A DNA stretch of 42,778 bases from an uncultured Clostridia bacterium (GCA_904395315.1 CAJFNT010000010.1:1-42778), one strand, 5' to 3'; positions 24,534-31,865 are shown, numbered from the stretch's first letter. Made by a program: numbers and translations. The notes: a model not told the origin generated them from the letters alone.

Positions 24534-25118
24534 CTATATGAGGTTTATGCCGTACCCGAAAACGCGTATGAAACGTTCCGGCAGTTCAAACGGCGCCGGA
24601 AGAAGTTCGGATCTCCCGACCGCGGAGCCTATGGGATAACTTCCGCCGTATGAACCGGAATACGAGTAAGAAAGCGCGAAACTGTTTGAAAATGAGCCTC
24701 CGCGCCCGTGTTCGAATTCAAATTCGTATTCGTAGTAATGGCCTCCGCTGCCGCTCCCGAACGATCCGCTTGAAAAGTATCCGCTTCCGAATGAGCTGAT
24801 CAGGTAGTATCCGCTTCCCCGGGATCCGCTCCCGCCGGAGGCGGATAGAGCGGTAACTGACATAACGGTCATAGGCTCGTCAGAATCTATGGCGTACCGA
24901 GGATGAAAAACGGGCTCTATACCGTCAAATATCATGCCTTCCGCGGCAGCCGCTTCGCGCGAGCACAGCACATCGGCTTTTATGGGTCCAAGCCTTGAGA
25001 AAGAGGTGTCAGCACAGACCGGCAGCGTGTAGATCCCCGCGCAGAGGATTATATTTTTTTCTCCCTCTGTCAATGCCTTTTCGAGATCCTTTTGCCCGTA
25101 GACGATCTTGCCGTCCAT
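24534..25118 (-). CDS. Uncharacterised protein with Gly/Ser/Tyr/Phe low-complexity domain
   Basis: I do not recognise a named family. The protein (194 residues from ATG 25118, ribosome site GGAAGGAG) has an ordered N-terminal part of about 90 residues (MDGKIVYGQKDLEKALTEG, IILCAGIYTLPVCADT, IFDGIEPVFHPRYAID). About 75 residues of G/S/Y/F-rich sequence follow (SGYYLISSFGSGYFSSGS, YYEYEFEFEHGRGGSFSN, SYSYSGSYGGSYPIGS), then a short ordered tail (ELPERFIRVFGYGINLI). There is no signal peptide or membrane helix. It has its own promoter and precedes the U32 gene. The [G/S]Y[G/S] pattern resembles low-complexity domains that self-associate. A GTG at 25127 is in frame but lies within the ribosome site. 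Confidence 0.7.
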   Translation of the reverse strand: MDGKIVYGQKDLEKALTEGEKNIILCAGIYTLPVCADTSFSRLGPIKADVLCSREAAAAEGMIFDGIEPVFHPRYAIDSDEPMTVMSVTALSASGGSGSRGSGYYLISSFGSGYFSSGSFGSGSGGHYYEYEFEFEHGRGGSFSNSFALSYSYSGSYGGSYPIGSAVGRSELLPAPFELPERFIRVFGYGINLI

Positions 25119-25152
25119 ATAAATCACTCCTTCCCGCGGCGCGTAAGATCAT

Positions 25153-25164
25153 GTATGATCATAC
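25153..25164. other. 12-bp palindrome in the leader of the low-complexity gene
   Basis: GTATGATCATAC is perfectly self-complementary and sits in a cluster of further GATC/ATATC palindromic steps between promoter and start codon (25146-25183). It could be an operator or an RNA hairpin region. Confidence 0.35.
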
Positions 25165-25229
25165 GATGACCGATATGATATCGCTTATATAAATCGTTAA
25201 ACATTTCACATTATCGCATCCACATATTT

Positions 25230-25258
25230 ATTGTAACATATAAAATAGAAAAAGACAA
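25230..25258 (-). promoter_or_regulatory. Promoter of the low-complexity protein and U32 genes
   Basis: On the minus strand TTGTCT (25253-25258), a 17-bp spacer and TACAAT (25230-25235). The untranslated leader would be about 105 nt. Confidence 0.65.
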
Positions 25259-25289
25259 GCGATAATTGGGAATTAATCTTTATTTTTAA

Positions 25290-25348
25290 TAAAAAAAGCG
25301 GAGTTGTATCTATGATCGCAAAAGGCGTGTTTTTTCGTCATAAGCCGC
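25290..25348 (-). terminator. Probable terminator of hydF
   Basis: On the minus strand GCGG and CCGC arms enclose an inner ATGACG/CGATCAT stem, and a seven-T run follows the distal arm. The stem is imperfect. Confidence 0.45.
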
Positions 25349-25354
25349 GGGTTT

Positions 25355-26536
25355 TCAAAGCCCGAAAATATCTTTGCTTCGCTCAACTATCCCGTTTACG
25401 TATGCGAGGATTATTCCGTAGTTGCTTATCGGTATGTTTTTCCCTCGGCATATATCTATCCTGTTTTTTATTGCTCGTGAGTTGATCATGCAGCCGCCGC
25501 AGTGTATCACCATATCGTAACCGGAAATATCGTCCGGGAAGTCGTAACCGACACAGTAATCGAATTTAAGATCCTTGCCGGTCTTTTTTCTGAGAAGAGC
25601 CGGTATCTTTACTCTGCCTATATCCTCATGGGACACGTTGTGAGTGCATGCTTCCGCCATCAGTATCGTGCTTCCGTCCCTGAGGTCTTTCACAGCTTCC
25701 GCGCCGCGGATAAATTCTCTGAGATCGCCTTTCATGCCTGCCATCATTATTGAAAACGAGGTCAGCTTGATATTCTCGGGGACGATCTTTGAGACCGTGC
25801 CGAATACCTGAGAGTCGGTGACCACAAGATCCACAGACGGCAGCTCGGCGAGCGTGTCGGCAAGCTCCGTGTCACGCACGCATACAGCTTTCATGCCGTG
25901 ATCGAGGCAGTCGCGCAGAAACTGCACCTGCGGCAGTATCAGCCTGCCTTTGGGCGCTTCCGAGTCTATGGGGATGACGAGAACTATTGTTGAGCCGGAA
26001 GGCAGCAGCCCGCCTATCATAGTCTGTTCTTCCGAGCCAAGCTCCGACAATATATCCGAGAGACGTTTTTTCAACGCTTCTATCGAATCGTCATCATAGA
26101 CCGAGACGAATGCGGCGTCTGGGTATTTTGAAGATAGCTCGTCCTTGCACAGATCGGATTTGGTGAAAACGAGCAGATGCTTTATATGTTTTTTTTCGAA
26201 CATCCGCTTTGAAGCCTCGTAGTCGGTCTCGTTGAAGTGTGTGCTGTCGGCCGCGTACAGGGCAAAGTCGGTGCGCTCCAATATTTTTTCGGTCTTTTTG
26301 ATCCTTTCGGCTCCCATTTCGGTCGTATCGCCGAGCCCCGCGGTATCCGTAAGCGCGATCGGCCCGTAGGGGATGAGTTCCATGGCTTTGGTGACGGGAT
26401 CGGTCGTGGTGCCGTGCGTGTCTGCCACTATCATCATATCCTGACCTATGAGTTTATTGAAAAGCGCTGATTTACCGGCGTTTGTGTTACCGAAAATAGA
26501 CACGTGTGTCCTTGATGAAAGAGGTGTTTTTTCCAT
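25355..26536 (-). CDS. hydF: [FeFe]-hydrogenase maturation GTPase HydF
   Basis: HydF is the scaffold that carries the two-iron subcluster and delivers it to the hydrogenase HydA. The 393-residue protein has an N-terminal GTPase domain (GNTNAGKS at 16-23, DTHGTTTDP, DTAGLGD at 64-70, TKSD) and a C-terminal FeS domain with the diagnostic CxH-x45-HCxxC arrangement (Cys297, His299, His345, Cys346, Cys349). The length is as expected. The ATG has TAGGAGTGA upstream. HydE, HydG and HydA are not in the window, so this is a detached maturase gene. It implies hydrogen-evolving fermentation. Confidence 0.95.
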   Translation of the reverse strand: MEKTPLSSRTHVSIFGNTNAGKSALFNKLIGQDMMIVADTHGTTTDPVTKAMELIPYGPIALTDTAGLGDTTEMGAERIKKTEKILERTDFALYAADSTHFNETDYEASKRMFEKKHIKHLLVFTKSDLCKDELSSKYPDAAFVSVYDDDSIEALKKRLSDILSELGSEEQTMIGGLLPSGSTIVLVIPIDSEAPKGRLILPQVQFLRDCLDHGMKAVCVRDTELADTLAELPSVDLVVTDSQVFGTVSKIVPENIKLTSFSIMMAGMKGDLREFIRGAEAVKDLRDGSTILMAEACTHNVSHEDIGRVKIPALLRKKTGKDLKFDYCVGYDFPDDISGYDMVIHCGGCMINSRAIKNRIDICRGKNIPISNYGIILAYVNGIVERSKDIFGL

Positions 26537-26575
26537 TTGCTTATCACTCCTATATTTTATTATTTCAGGTGAACG

Positions 26576-26591
26576 CGAAACAGTTGTTTCG
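26576..26591. promoter_or_regulatory. Palindrome upstream of hydF
   Basis: CGAAAC and GTTTCG arms flank a 4-bp centre, about 40 bp before the hydF ATG. A possible operator; no strong promoter hexamers could be placed around it. Confidence 0.35.
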
Positions 26592-26620
26592 TGACCGTCT
26601 GTTATTTTTATCCGAACATC

Positions 26621-26674
26621 AAAACGGAGCCCTGGCGGTCCGCCGCGAAAGCTGCGCGTGTCCCGGGCTCCGTT
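26621..26674 (-). terminator. Terminator of the cohesin/stalk-domain gene
   Basis: On the minus strand AACGGAGCCC and GGGCTCCGTT form a perfect 10-bp stem around a long GC-rich loop, followed by TTTT. Confidence 0.6.
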
Positions 26675-26685
26675 GCCGATGCTGT

Positions 26686-27678
26686 TTATTGTCCTATTTT
26701 GAGCGGTGTCCTGTCTACGATTATATTCTGACCATCGTATATTATGTCCTGATTGTCATTGTTGTACATCAGGTACGATTCAAAGCCTCTCAAGGTATCG
26801 TAGTTGTTTCCGAATGCTATCTCGCCGCTCTCACCGTTGACGGATCTGAATGTTGCCTTTAAAACATGTCCGTCTGTTGTTCTTGCGGTGTCGCCGTATA
26901 TAGTTACGTACAATGCTTTTGTTCCAGTCATATAATCGGGGTTCTCCGCGTATACTGTTGCCTCTAACGGCTCGTTGTTATTATTCAGCAGCGTTCCCGA
27001 AACAAACTCAAACTTTGATTTGTCATAGTTGAAAGTAACTGTGATACCGCTCAGGAATGAGTTTGCGGGTGTGTTTGAAACATCCACATAGACGTCGAAT
27101 TCCTCTCCGGCGCTTATCGTTTCCGCATCCGTGGAAAGTGACATGGTCAGCATCTCGCTTTCTGCCGGCTTTGGAGTGGGCTGCGCGCCCTCAAGAAGGA
27201 TAGGTTCTCCGGATGTTATGTCCACTCTGTACGCGTCCTGATCCCATTCCACGCCGCAGTCGAATGCCTCGGATATCGCTCTCAGCGGTATCATTGTCCT
27301 GTCATTCATTATCTGCGCGGGCACCTCGAGGGTATATTCCGTCTTTTCGATCTCCATGATCGTTTTGTATGTATTTATCTGCATTATGTCGCTGTCGATG
27401 GTAAGTGTAACGACGCGCACACCCGTGTCGGAAGTGACCTTTACCGTACGAGCGTCGCTGTCCCATTCGACATCATATCCGAGACTTTCAAAAACGCCTC
27501 TCGCGGGAACAAGCGTTACGCCGTCGATTATCTTTGCGTTCTGATCCTGAAACATTATGAGACTGTCATTTACGTATACATCCGGTTCCGCGTTTGCTTT
27601 ATCCGCTGCGTTGACAGCGGCAGCCGGGACCGTCATAAGAGAAACGGCTGTAAAGAAGCCAATCAACTGTTTTTTCAT
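26686..27678 (-). CDS. Secreted copper-amine-oxidase-N (stalk) plus cohesin-like protein
   Basis: The 330-residue protein has a signal peptide (MKKQLIGFFTAVSLMTVPAAAVNAA). Residues about 33-160 show the copper-amine-oxidase-N ('stalk') domain with two repeats: VNDSLIMFQDQNAKIIDGVTLVPARGVFESLGYDVEWDSDARTV and NDRTMIPLRAISEAFDCGVEWDQD. A PTPKP linker follows, then a cohesin-type beta domain (about 172-320: SAGEEFDVYVDVSNTPANSFLSGITVTFNYDKSKFEFVSG and a late RGFESYLMYNN). Cohesins bind dockerins, so it may present a dockerin-bearing partner at the surface; no dockerin is visible in the window. It has its own promoter and terminator and lies downstream of the large secreted protein. Surface anchoring is inferred. 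Confidence 0.85.
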   Translation of the reverse strand: MKKQLIGFFTAVSLMTVPAAAVNAADKANAEPDVYVNDSLIMFQDQNAKIIDGVTLVPARGVFESLGYDVEWDSDARTVKVTSDTGVRVVTLTIDSDIMQINTYKTIMEIEKTEYTLEVPAQIMNDRTMIPLRAISEAFDCGVEWDQDAYRVDITSGEPILLEGAQPTPKPAESEMLTMSLSTDAETISAGEEFDVYVDVSNTPANSFLSGITVTFNYDKSKFEFVSGTLLNNNNEPLEATVYAENPDYMTGTKALYVTIYGDTARTTDGHVLKATFRSVNGESGEIAFGNNYDTLRGFESYLMYNNDNQDIIYDGQNIIVDRTPLKIGQ

Positions 27679-27745
27679 ATTTGTTTTATCCTTTCATGCT
27701 TATTCGGGGCATATCCATGCGCCGTGCAATATATGTGCTTATATA

Positions 27746-27774
27746 ATTATAACACACATTGAGCGCAAATACAA
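27746..27774 (-). promoter_or_regulatory. Promoter of the cohesin/stalk-domain gene
   Basis: Minus-strand TTGTAT (27769-27774), a 17-bp spacer and TATAAT (27746-27751). Confidence 0.7.
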
Positions 27775-27794
27775 GACGGAATTTAATAGCTTTT

Positions 27795-27837
27795 AAATAA
27801 AACATCGGACGGCTTGCCGATGTTTTGCCGTCCGATG
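27795..27837 (-). terminator. Terminator after the 65-aa peptide gene
   Basis: CATCGGACGGC and GCCGTCCGATG give a perfect 11-bp stem, followed on the minus strand by TTTTATTT. The stop codon of the peptide gene is 9 bp upstream. Confidence 0.88.
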
Positions 27838-27845
27838 CTATTGTT

Positions 27846-28043
27846 TTATTCCGTTTTGAACTCAAGCGCGTGCCGCACGTCAGTGTTGATCGTGGAGTCG
27901 ACGCCGGTGCCGAACATATATGTAGTGAGATTGTTTGCCGCGTATTGGGGTATTTTATTGGGCCCTGATGAGGTCACAGGGCTTGTGCCGATCGTCTCAT
28001 CGAACAGATGTATTTCCATATACGGTCTTATATATTTTTTCAT
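27846..28043 (-). CDS. 65-aa peptide coupled to the large secreted protein gene
   Basis: The ATG at 28043 has a near-perfect GGAGGTGAA ribosome site 6 bp upstream, which begins just after the stop of the preceding gene; the two genes are 16 bp apart and share a transcript. The product opens MKKYIRPYMEIHLFDE and continues with a Ser/Thr/Pro/Gly-rich stretch (TIGTSPVTSSGPN) and a polar tail. There is no signal peptide, helix of membrane length or cysteine. Openings of the type MKKY-x-x-P-x-x-E are familiar to me from unnamed small proteins of gut Firmicutes, but I cannot verify that here. Function is unknown. Ribosome site, coupling and terminator argue that it is real. Confidence 0.75.
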   Translation of the reverse strand: MKKYIRPYMEIHLFDETIGTSPVTSSGPNKIPQYAANNLTTYMFGTGVDSTINTDVRHALEFKTE

Positions 28044-28059
28044 ATTCTGTTCACCTCCG

Positions 28060-30678
28060 TTACTGTTCCGCGCTGCCGGCGTTATTGTATGAGTTGTCCT
28101 GGCTGTCCTCATATTCATTTTCTCTGTTTGAATGGATATTGTCCGTATCGTCTTCGCGTATATCCACAGAGTAAGTGGCGTTATCGTCAACGATCCTGAG
28201 TTCCGCGGAAGCGTTTGGGGCGTAGATGTTGTCTATAACTATGCCGTAATCTATATCACCGCCGCCGGAAAATATGGTTGTTTTTGGAAATGAATCGAGC
28301 AGGAGCAGCATCGCGCTGCCGCTGTCTTCGAAGCTTTCGACCTTGTATATGTTCCCTTTATTTACATCTACACTCTCAGAATCTTTAACAACAGCATTTC
28401 CAAGATTGAAATTCTTTTCTATATTGGCATTTCCACGGCTGAATGTGCCGCCGGTGCTGCCGTCATCTGCTTTAAGATAAAGAGCCGTATTTTCACCTTC
28501 GGGCTCCGGAATATTTATTACCCATAGAAAGTCATTTGATGGGAGCGCTGTGCCGGATTCGGTTTTTATACTTGCAACGAAGCCTGTGGATATGGTATTG
28601 CCGTAATTGATATCAGAATCCTCGCTGCTTCCGTAGCCTTGATTTTGTACAATTCCATTGGGAGTTTTTATGTGAGAGCTATCGAATGTTGTATCATCAG
28701 CATTAGTATCCTCACTTTCTTTCACGTATGAAAGATACGGTCCGCTGACCTCGCCGATAGGCAGGACTTCTATTGAGTAAGCATTACCGACAGGATAGAA
28801 GTAGTCGCTCCATATATCCAGCGCGGTGTATTGAGCATGATCGAAATTATACTTTAAGGCCCCGTTTGTGCTGTCTGTTCCTGTCGACGCGTTTACCTCG
28901 TCGCCTATTTGGGCGGGAGAGCCGTTATATGTGCCGTATGTTCCGTCTGTGTTGTCATTATTGTAGTATACGGTGTGCTTATCGCGGCTCCCGAACCAGT
29001 TGTTATTGTAGCTTATATTATTCATAAGCTCTATTTTTATACCGTTTGGCATACCCTCAACATCTATGAGAGGAAGATGCATTGAACCGTAAACGAAGTA
29101 TTCGCGTACTATGCTTGTGTATGTGCCGGGCGGAACTATATTGTTGTATGTGTCGCGTCCGTCCCATATAACTGTATACACAGCCTTGCCGTTTTCGGTC
29201 GTCTTATGACCGATAAGTGAAAGTATGTTAGCAGATTCGTTAGCTGTGGGATCAGTTGCCGTTTCCCATTCTCCGCTGCTGTTAAGTACCGGATTTAGGT
29301 TGCTGTCGAGCTTATATTTGCTGAAATCGAGTATAACAGCAAAATCATCCGGAAGATTTTCTTGGGAATCCAGCTCAAGTCTGAATGTTCCGCCGTAGCT
29401 TTCAGTACCGCCACCGAGACTGTTATCAGAGCCTGGGTTATTTGTGTTGGGCCCGTTGCCTGTATATGTAAGAGCTCTTTCTACTGCAATGCTGGAATCG
29501 CTCTCTATATCATTAGAATCTGTCAGTCTGTTTTTGCCGGTATATGCTTCAAGCGCTTCGCTTGATGGTACGTTAAAGAACAGCTTGTTATTTTTGTCCA
29601 CATTCGGATCGGTCGGGGTATAGTTTGCATATACCGTGCTCCCGTTTACCTTTGGAGGCAGTCCGACATTTGCCGTGTTTCCTTCACGACTGAAGAACGA
29701 GTGCATCAGCGGCTGCAGGTTGTTATAGTCCGGACTGTCGGTTTCTATGCTGTTTGTGTATGAGTTGCCGGGATCTATCAGAAAACCGCGCCGGTTCGAA
29801 TAGAATACAACACCGTAAGGCTGCATACCGTTGGTGTCAACCTTATATTGGAACCCATCGTCTGTCAAGACGTAGAAGGACGAGTAGATATTTGCTTCGT
29901 TATCACCTGTATTGAGGAACAGTACATCGTTCCATACGCGTCCGGTCTGCGGCTCGTTGTTATTATTATAAACGCTTATATCGAAAGCGGCTATAGTGCC
30001 GTTTCCTTCTTCAAGATTATTTTCTGTGCCAAGAAGTGACGCTTGGCTTACGTCTTCACTGCTGTAGTTTTTTGAGAGGAATCTGAACGCGTATGTGCCT
30101 GTCGTCGGGGCAGTGAAGCTGAGAGGTTTATAGCCGCCTGAATCACTTCCGTCAACGTTTGGTCCGGCAGTTTCCTGTGCAGTATTTGCAATATGTCCTT
30201 TGCCGTTGCCATCAATGCTGAACAGATATACAGTATTAGGATCGTCTAAGTTGGTATTAGGATCGATAACAGATACAGTTGTGGAATCGGGACTGTTTGG
30301 CATCCCGTCCGTGTCGGGGATCATTACCGCGACTCCGATTCCTTTCTCCGTATTGACATAGTCAGTGAAGCTTGCAGTTACTTCGTCCGGATCATCGGAG
30401 AATACCGCTTTTACAGAGGATTCGTCCTCAGCGTAGCAGCTTGAGCCAAAATATATGGTCTCTCCCTTTTGGGCATACACGTAAACTATATTTTTTCGGT
30501 GCATGCCGAGGTTTGTAGCGCTGTTCCATTCGAGGTACGGGCGGTATCCTTTCTTTTCTGCCGTGCTTATAAGATCTTTGCTTCCCTCGGCGGAGGCTGT
30601 CAGACCAAGACCGAGAAATATCACGGCAGATGCCATAACGGCAAAAAATGCCGTGTACTTTTTGCGTTTCATTGACAC
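28060..30678 (-). CDS. Large secreted surface protein, unrecognised family
   Basis: A protein of about 870 residues with a signal peptide (KRKKYTAFFAVMASAVIFLGLGLTASAEG). It is acidic and rich in Asn, Asp, Ser, Thr and Gly, with predicted beta structure throughout. Recognisable segments include an N-terminal KKGYRPYLEWNSATNLGM, the middle FTAPTTGTYAFRFLSKN (like a pre-peptidase/adhesin beta module), and DGRDTYNNIVPPGTYTSIVREYFVYG. No transmembrane anchor, LPxTG, SLH or dockerin is visible, and it ends in an Asn/Glu-rich tail. Start is either GTG 30678 (5 bp after AAGGAG) or ATG 30672. A strong promoter and a structured leader precede it. Probable exported adhesin or envelope component; no function can be assigned. 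Confidence 0.8.
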   Translation of the reverse strand: MSMKRKKYTAFFAVMASAVIFLGLGLTASAEGSKDLISTAEKKGYRPYLEWNSATNLGMHRKNIVYVYAQKGETIYFGSSCYAEDESSVKAVFSDDPDEVTASFTDYVNTEKGIGVAVMIPDTDGMPNSPDSTTVSVIDPNTNLDDPNTVYLFSIDGNGKGHIANTAQETAGPNVDGSDSGGYKPLSFTAPTTGTYAFRFLSKNYSSEDVSQASLLGTENNLEEGNGTIAAFDISVYNNNNEPQTGRVWNDVLFLNTGDNEANIYSSFYVLTDDGFQYKVDTNGMQPYGVVFYSNRRGFLIDPGNSYTNSIETDSPDYNNLQPLMHSFFSREGNTANVGLPPKVNGSTVYANYTPTDPNVDKNNKLFFNVPSSEALEAYTGKNRLTDSNDIESDSSIAVERALTYTGNGPNTNNPGSDNSLGGGTESYGGTFRLELDSQENLPDDFAVILDFSKYKLDSNLNPVLNSSGEWETATDPTANESANILSLIGHKTTENGKAVYTVIWDGRDTYNNIVPPGTYTSIVREYFVYGSMHLPLIDVEGMPNGIKIELMNNISYNNNWFGSRDKHTVYYNNDNTDGTYGTYNGSPAQIGDEVNASTGTDSTNGALKYNFDHAQYTALDIWSDYFYPVGNAYSIEVLPIGEVSGPYLSYVKESEDTNADDTTFDSSHIKTPNGIVQNQGYGSSEDSDINYGNTISTGFVASIKTESGTALPSNDFLWVINIPEPEGENTALYLKADDGSTGGTFSRGNANIEKNFNLGNAVVKDSESVDVNKGNIYKVESFEDSGSAMLLLLDSFPKTTIFSGGGDIDYGIVIDNIYAPNASAELRIVDDNATYSVDIREDDTDNIHSNRENEYEDSQDNSYNNAGSAEQ

Positions 30679-30706
30679 ACCATCTCCTTAAAATAAATTT
30701 TGGGGT

Positions 30707-30782
30707 GACCGCGAAACGAATATTCCGCGATCTGCTTAATAAAGGACTGAAATTGTCCCTTTAAATATCTCGATTTGAGATA
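30707..30782 (-). promoter_or_regulatory. Structured 5' leader of the large secreted protein gene
   Basis: Between promoter and start codon the transcript can form three hairpins in series: TATCTC/GAGATA (30766-30782), AAAGGGAC/GTCCTTT with one bulge (30741-30762), and GATCGCG/CGCGGTC with one G-U pair (30707-30732). No T-run follows the last, so attenuation by termination is not evident. Confidence 0.5.
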
Positions 30783-30820
30783 TTTTGCTGTATAAAAATC
30801 CTATAGTTGAATTTTACAAT

Positions 30821-30849
30821 ATTATAACATATAGGGGATGAGGCGTCAA
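30821..30849 (-). promoter_or_regulatory. Promoter of the large secreted protein gene
   Basis: Minus-strand TTGACG (30844-30849), a 17-bp spacer and TATAAT (30821-30826). Predicted leader about 135 nt. The remainder of this gene-free stretch up to 30944 is AT-rich and shows nothing else. Confidence 0.85.
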
Positions 30850-30944
30850 GTATTATTATAAAAAAAACCAATTCAGGAAGCGATTTTAGTAAAAACATAC
30901 AAATTTAAACGAAGAAAATATAAAAAACGTTCAATTTTATTATT

Positions 30945-30992
30945 GTAATAAAAATAAGGCCACCTGATTATAAAATATAACAGAATGGCCGG
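30945..30992 (-). terminator. Terminator after sleB and the 37-aa peptide
   Basis: On the minus strand GGCCA...CTG pairs with CAG...TGGCC around an AT-rich loop, followed by TTATTTTTATT. It begins 4-5 bp after the peptide stop codon. Confidence 0.65.
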
Positions 30993-30996
30993 TTTT

Positions 30997-31110
30997 TTAC
31001 TCATGAAAGTTTTTATTTTCGGTTGTGTTTTTCTTTTTTGATACAGTATCCGCGGCGGCTATCGCAATAAAAAGCGCGCCCAGTACGGATAAAACGATTA
31101 TTTTGACCAT
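30997..31110 (-). CDS. 37-aa single-helix membrane peptide downstream of sleB
   Basis: The ATG at 31110 follows AAAGGAAAA at normal spacing. The product is MVKIIVLSVLGALFIAIAAA followed by DTVSKKKNTTENKNFHE: one hydrophobic helix of about 17 residues and a short basic/polar tail. It lies 41 bp after the sleB stop, with a small GC hairpin (CCGCC/GGCGG) between, and directly before the terminator, so it shares the sleB transcript. In many spore formers sleB is followed by ypeB, which is needed for SleB assembly; no ypeB is seen here. A link to SleB is speculation. Confidence 0.6.
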   Translation of the reverse strand: MVKIIVLSVLGALFIAIAAADTVSKKKNTTENKNFHE

Positions 31111-31151
31111 ATTGTGCTTTTCCTTTCTATGTACCCGCCTCTAAGGGCGGT

Positions 31152-31805
31152 TTATTTGCAGAATACATGATTGCCTATCTGCGTCAGCACCGGTCTCGAC
31201 CATATCCAGCTGCTTGTCGCGGTAGCGGGATTGTAGTAATATACCGCGCCGCCTGTGGGATCCCATCCGTTTAAAGCGTCTCTTGCCGCGCTGTAGCAGC
31301 TGGATTCCATATTGGCGTTGATCTGACCGTCTGTCACAGCGGTGAAGGCCCCGTCCTGATATATGACTCCTGCGATAGTGTTCGGAAACGCCGGTGATCT
31401 GACTCTGTTCAACACCACTGCTCCCACTGCCACCTGACCAGTGTATGGTTCTCCTCGCGCCTCTCCGTTTATTATACGCGCGAGAAGATCTACATTGCTC
31501 TGATATGTTGATGATGACGATGAAGAAGTCGTGCTTCCGGTAGGCAGTCCTATTTTTGCGAGTGTGGCCGGACCGCAGATACCGTCGGCGGTGAGGCCGT
31601 GCTTGCGCTGGAACGACTTTACCGCTTCCGCTGTCCGAGTTCCGTATATGCCGTCTACCGTATATGAGTAATACCCCCACGATCTGAGGCGCGACTGGAT
31701 ATTCCGGACCTCGCTGCCGGTGGATCCTATCTTTGAAAGAGCCGAGGCTGTGCTGCCGCAGCATAGCACGGCGATCAGTGTTATGATCGTAAATAGCTTT
31801 TTCAT
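31152..31805 (-). CDS. sleB: Spore cortex-lytic enzyme SleB
   Basis: SleB is a lytic transglycosylase that opens the muramic-delta-lactam cortex during germination. The 217-residue protein has a signal peptide (to about residue 22) and one peptidoglycan-binding repeat (VRNIQSRLRSWGYYSYTVDGIYGTRTAEAVKSFQRKHGL, about 30-85). A Ser/Thr linker follows, then the catalytic Hydrolase_2 domain (LLARIINGEARGEPYTGQVAVGAVVLNRV with Glu115 as predicted catalytic acid, and a C-terminal YYNPATATSSW). The ATG has GGAGGTAATG upstream. Domain order and length match the family. In Bacillus it is made in the forespore under sigma-G; I could not identify a convincing sigma-G promoter here. Confidence 0.93.
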   Translation of the reverse strand: MKKLFTIITLIAVLCCGSTASALSKIGSTGSEVRNIQSRLRSWGYYSYTVDGIYGTRTAEAVKSFQRKHGLTADGICGPATLAKIGLPTGSTTSSSSSSTYQSNVDLLARIINGEARGEPYTGQVAVGAVVLNRVRSPAFPNTIAGVIYQDGAFTAVTDGQINANMESSCYSAARDALNGWDPTGGAVYYYNPATATSSWIWSRPVLTQIGNHVFCK

Positions 31806-31849
31806 ACATTACCTCCGAAATATGGATCAAGATTGAATGAAAGATCTCA

Positions 31850-31865
31850 GACATATCTATATGTC
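31850..31865. other. Palindrome upstream of sleB
   Basis: GACATAT and ATATGTC arms around a 2-bp centre, about 45 bp before the sleB ATG. It may form a hairpin in the leader or be a binding site. Confidence 0.35.
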
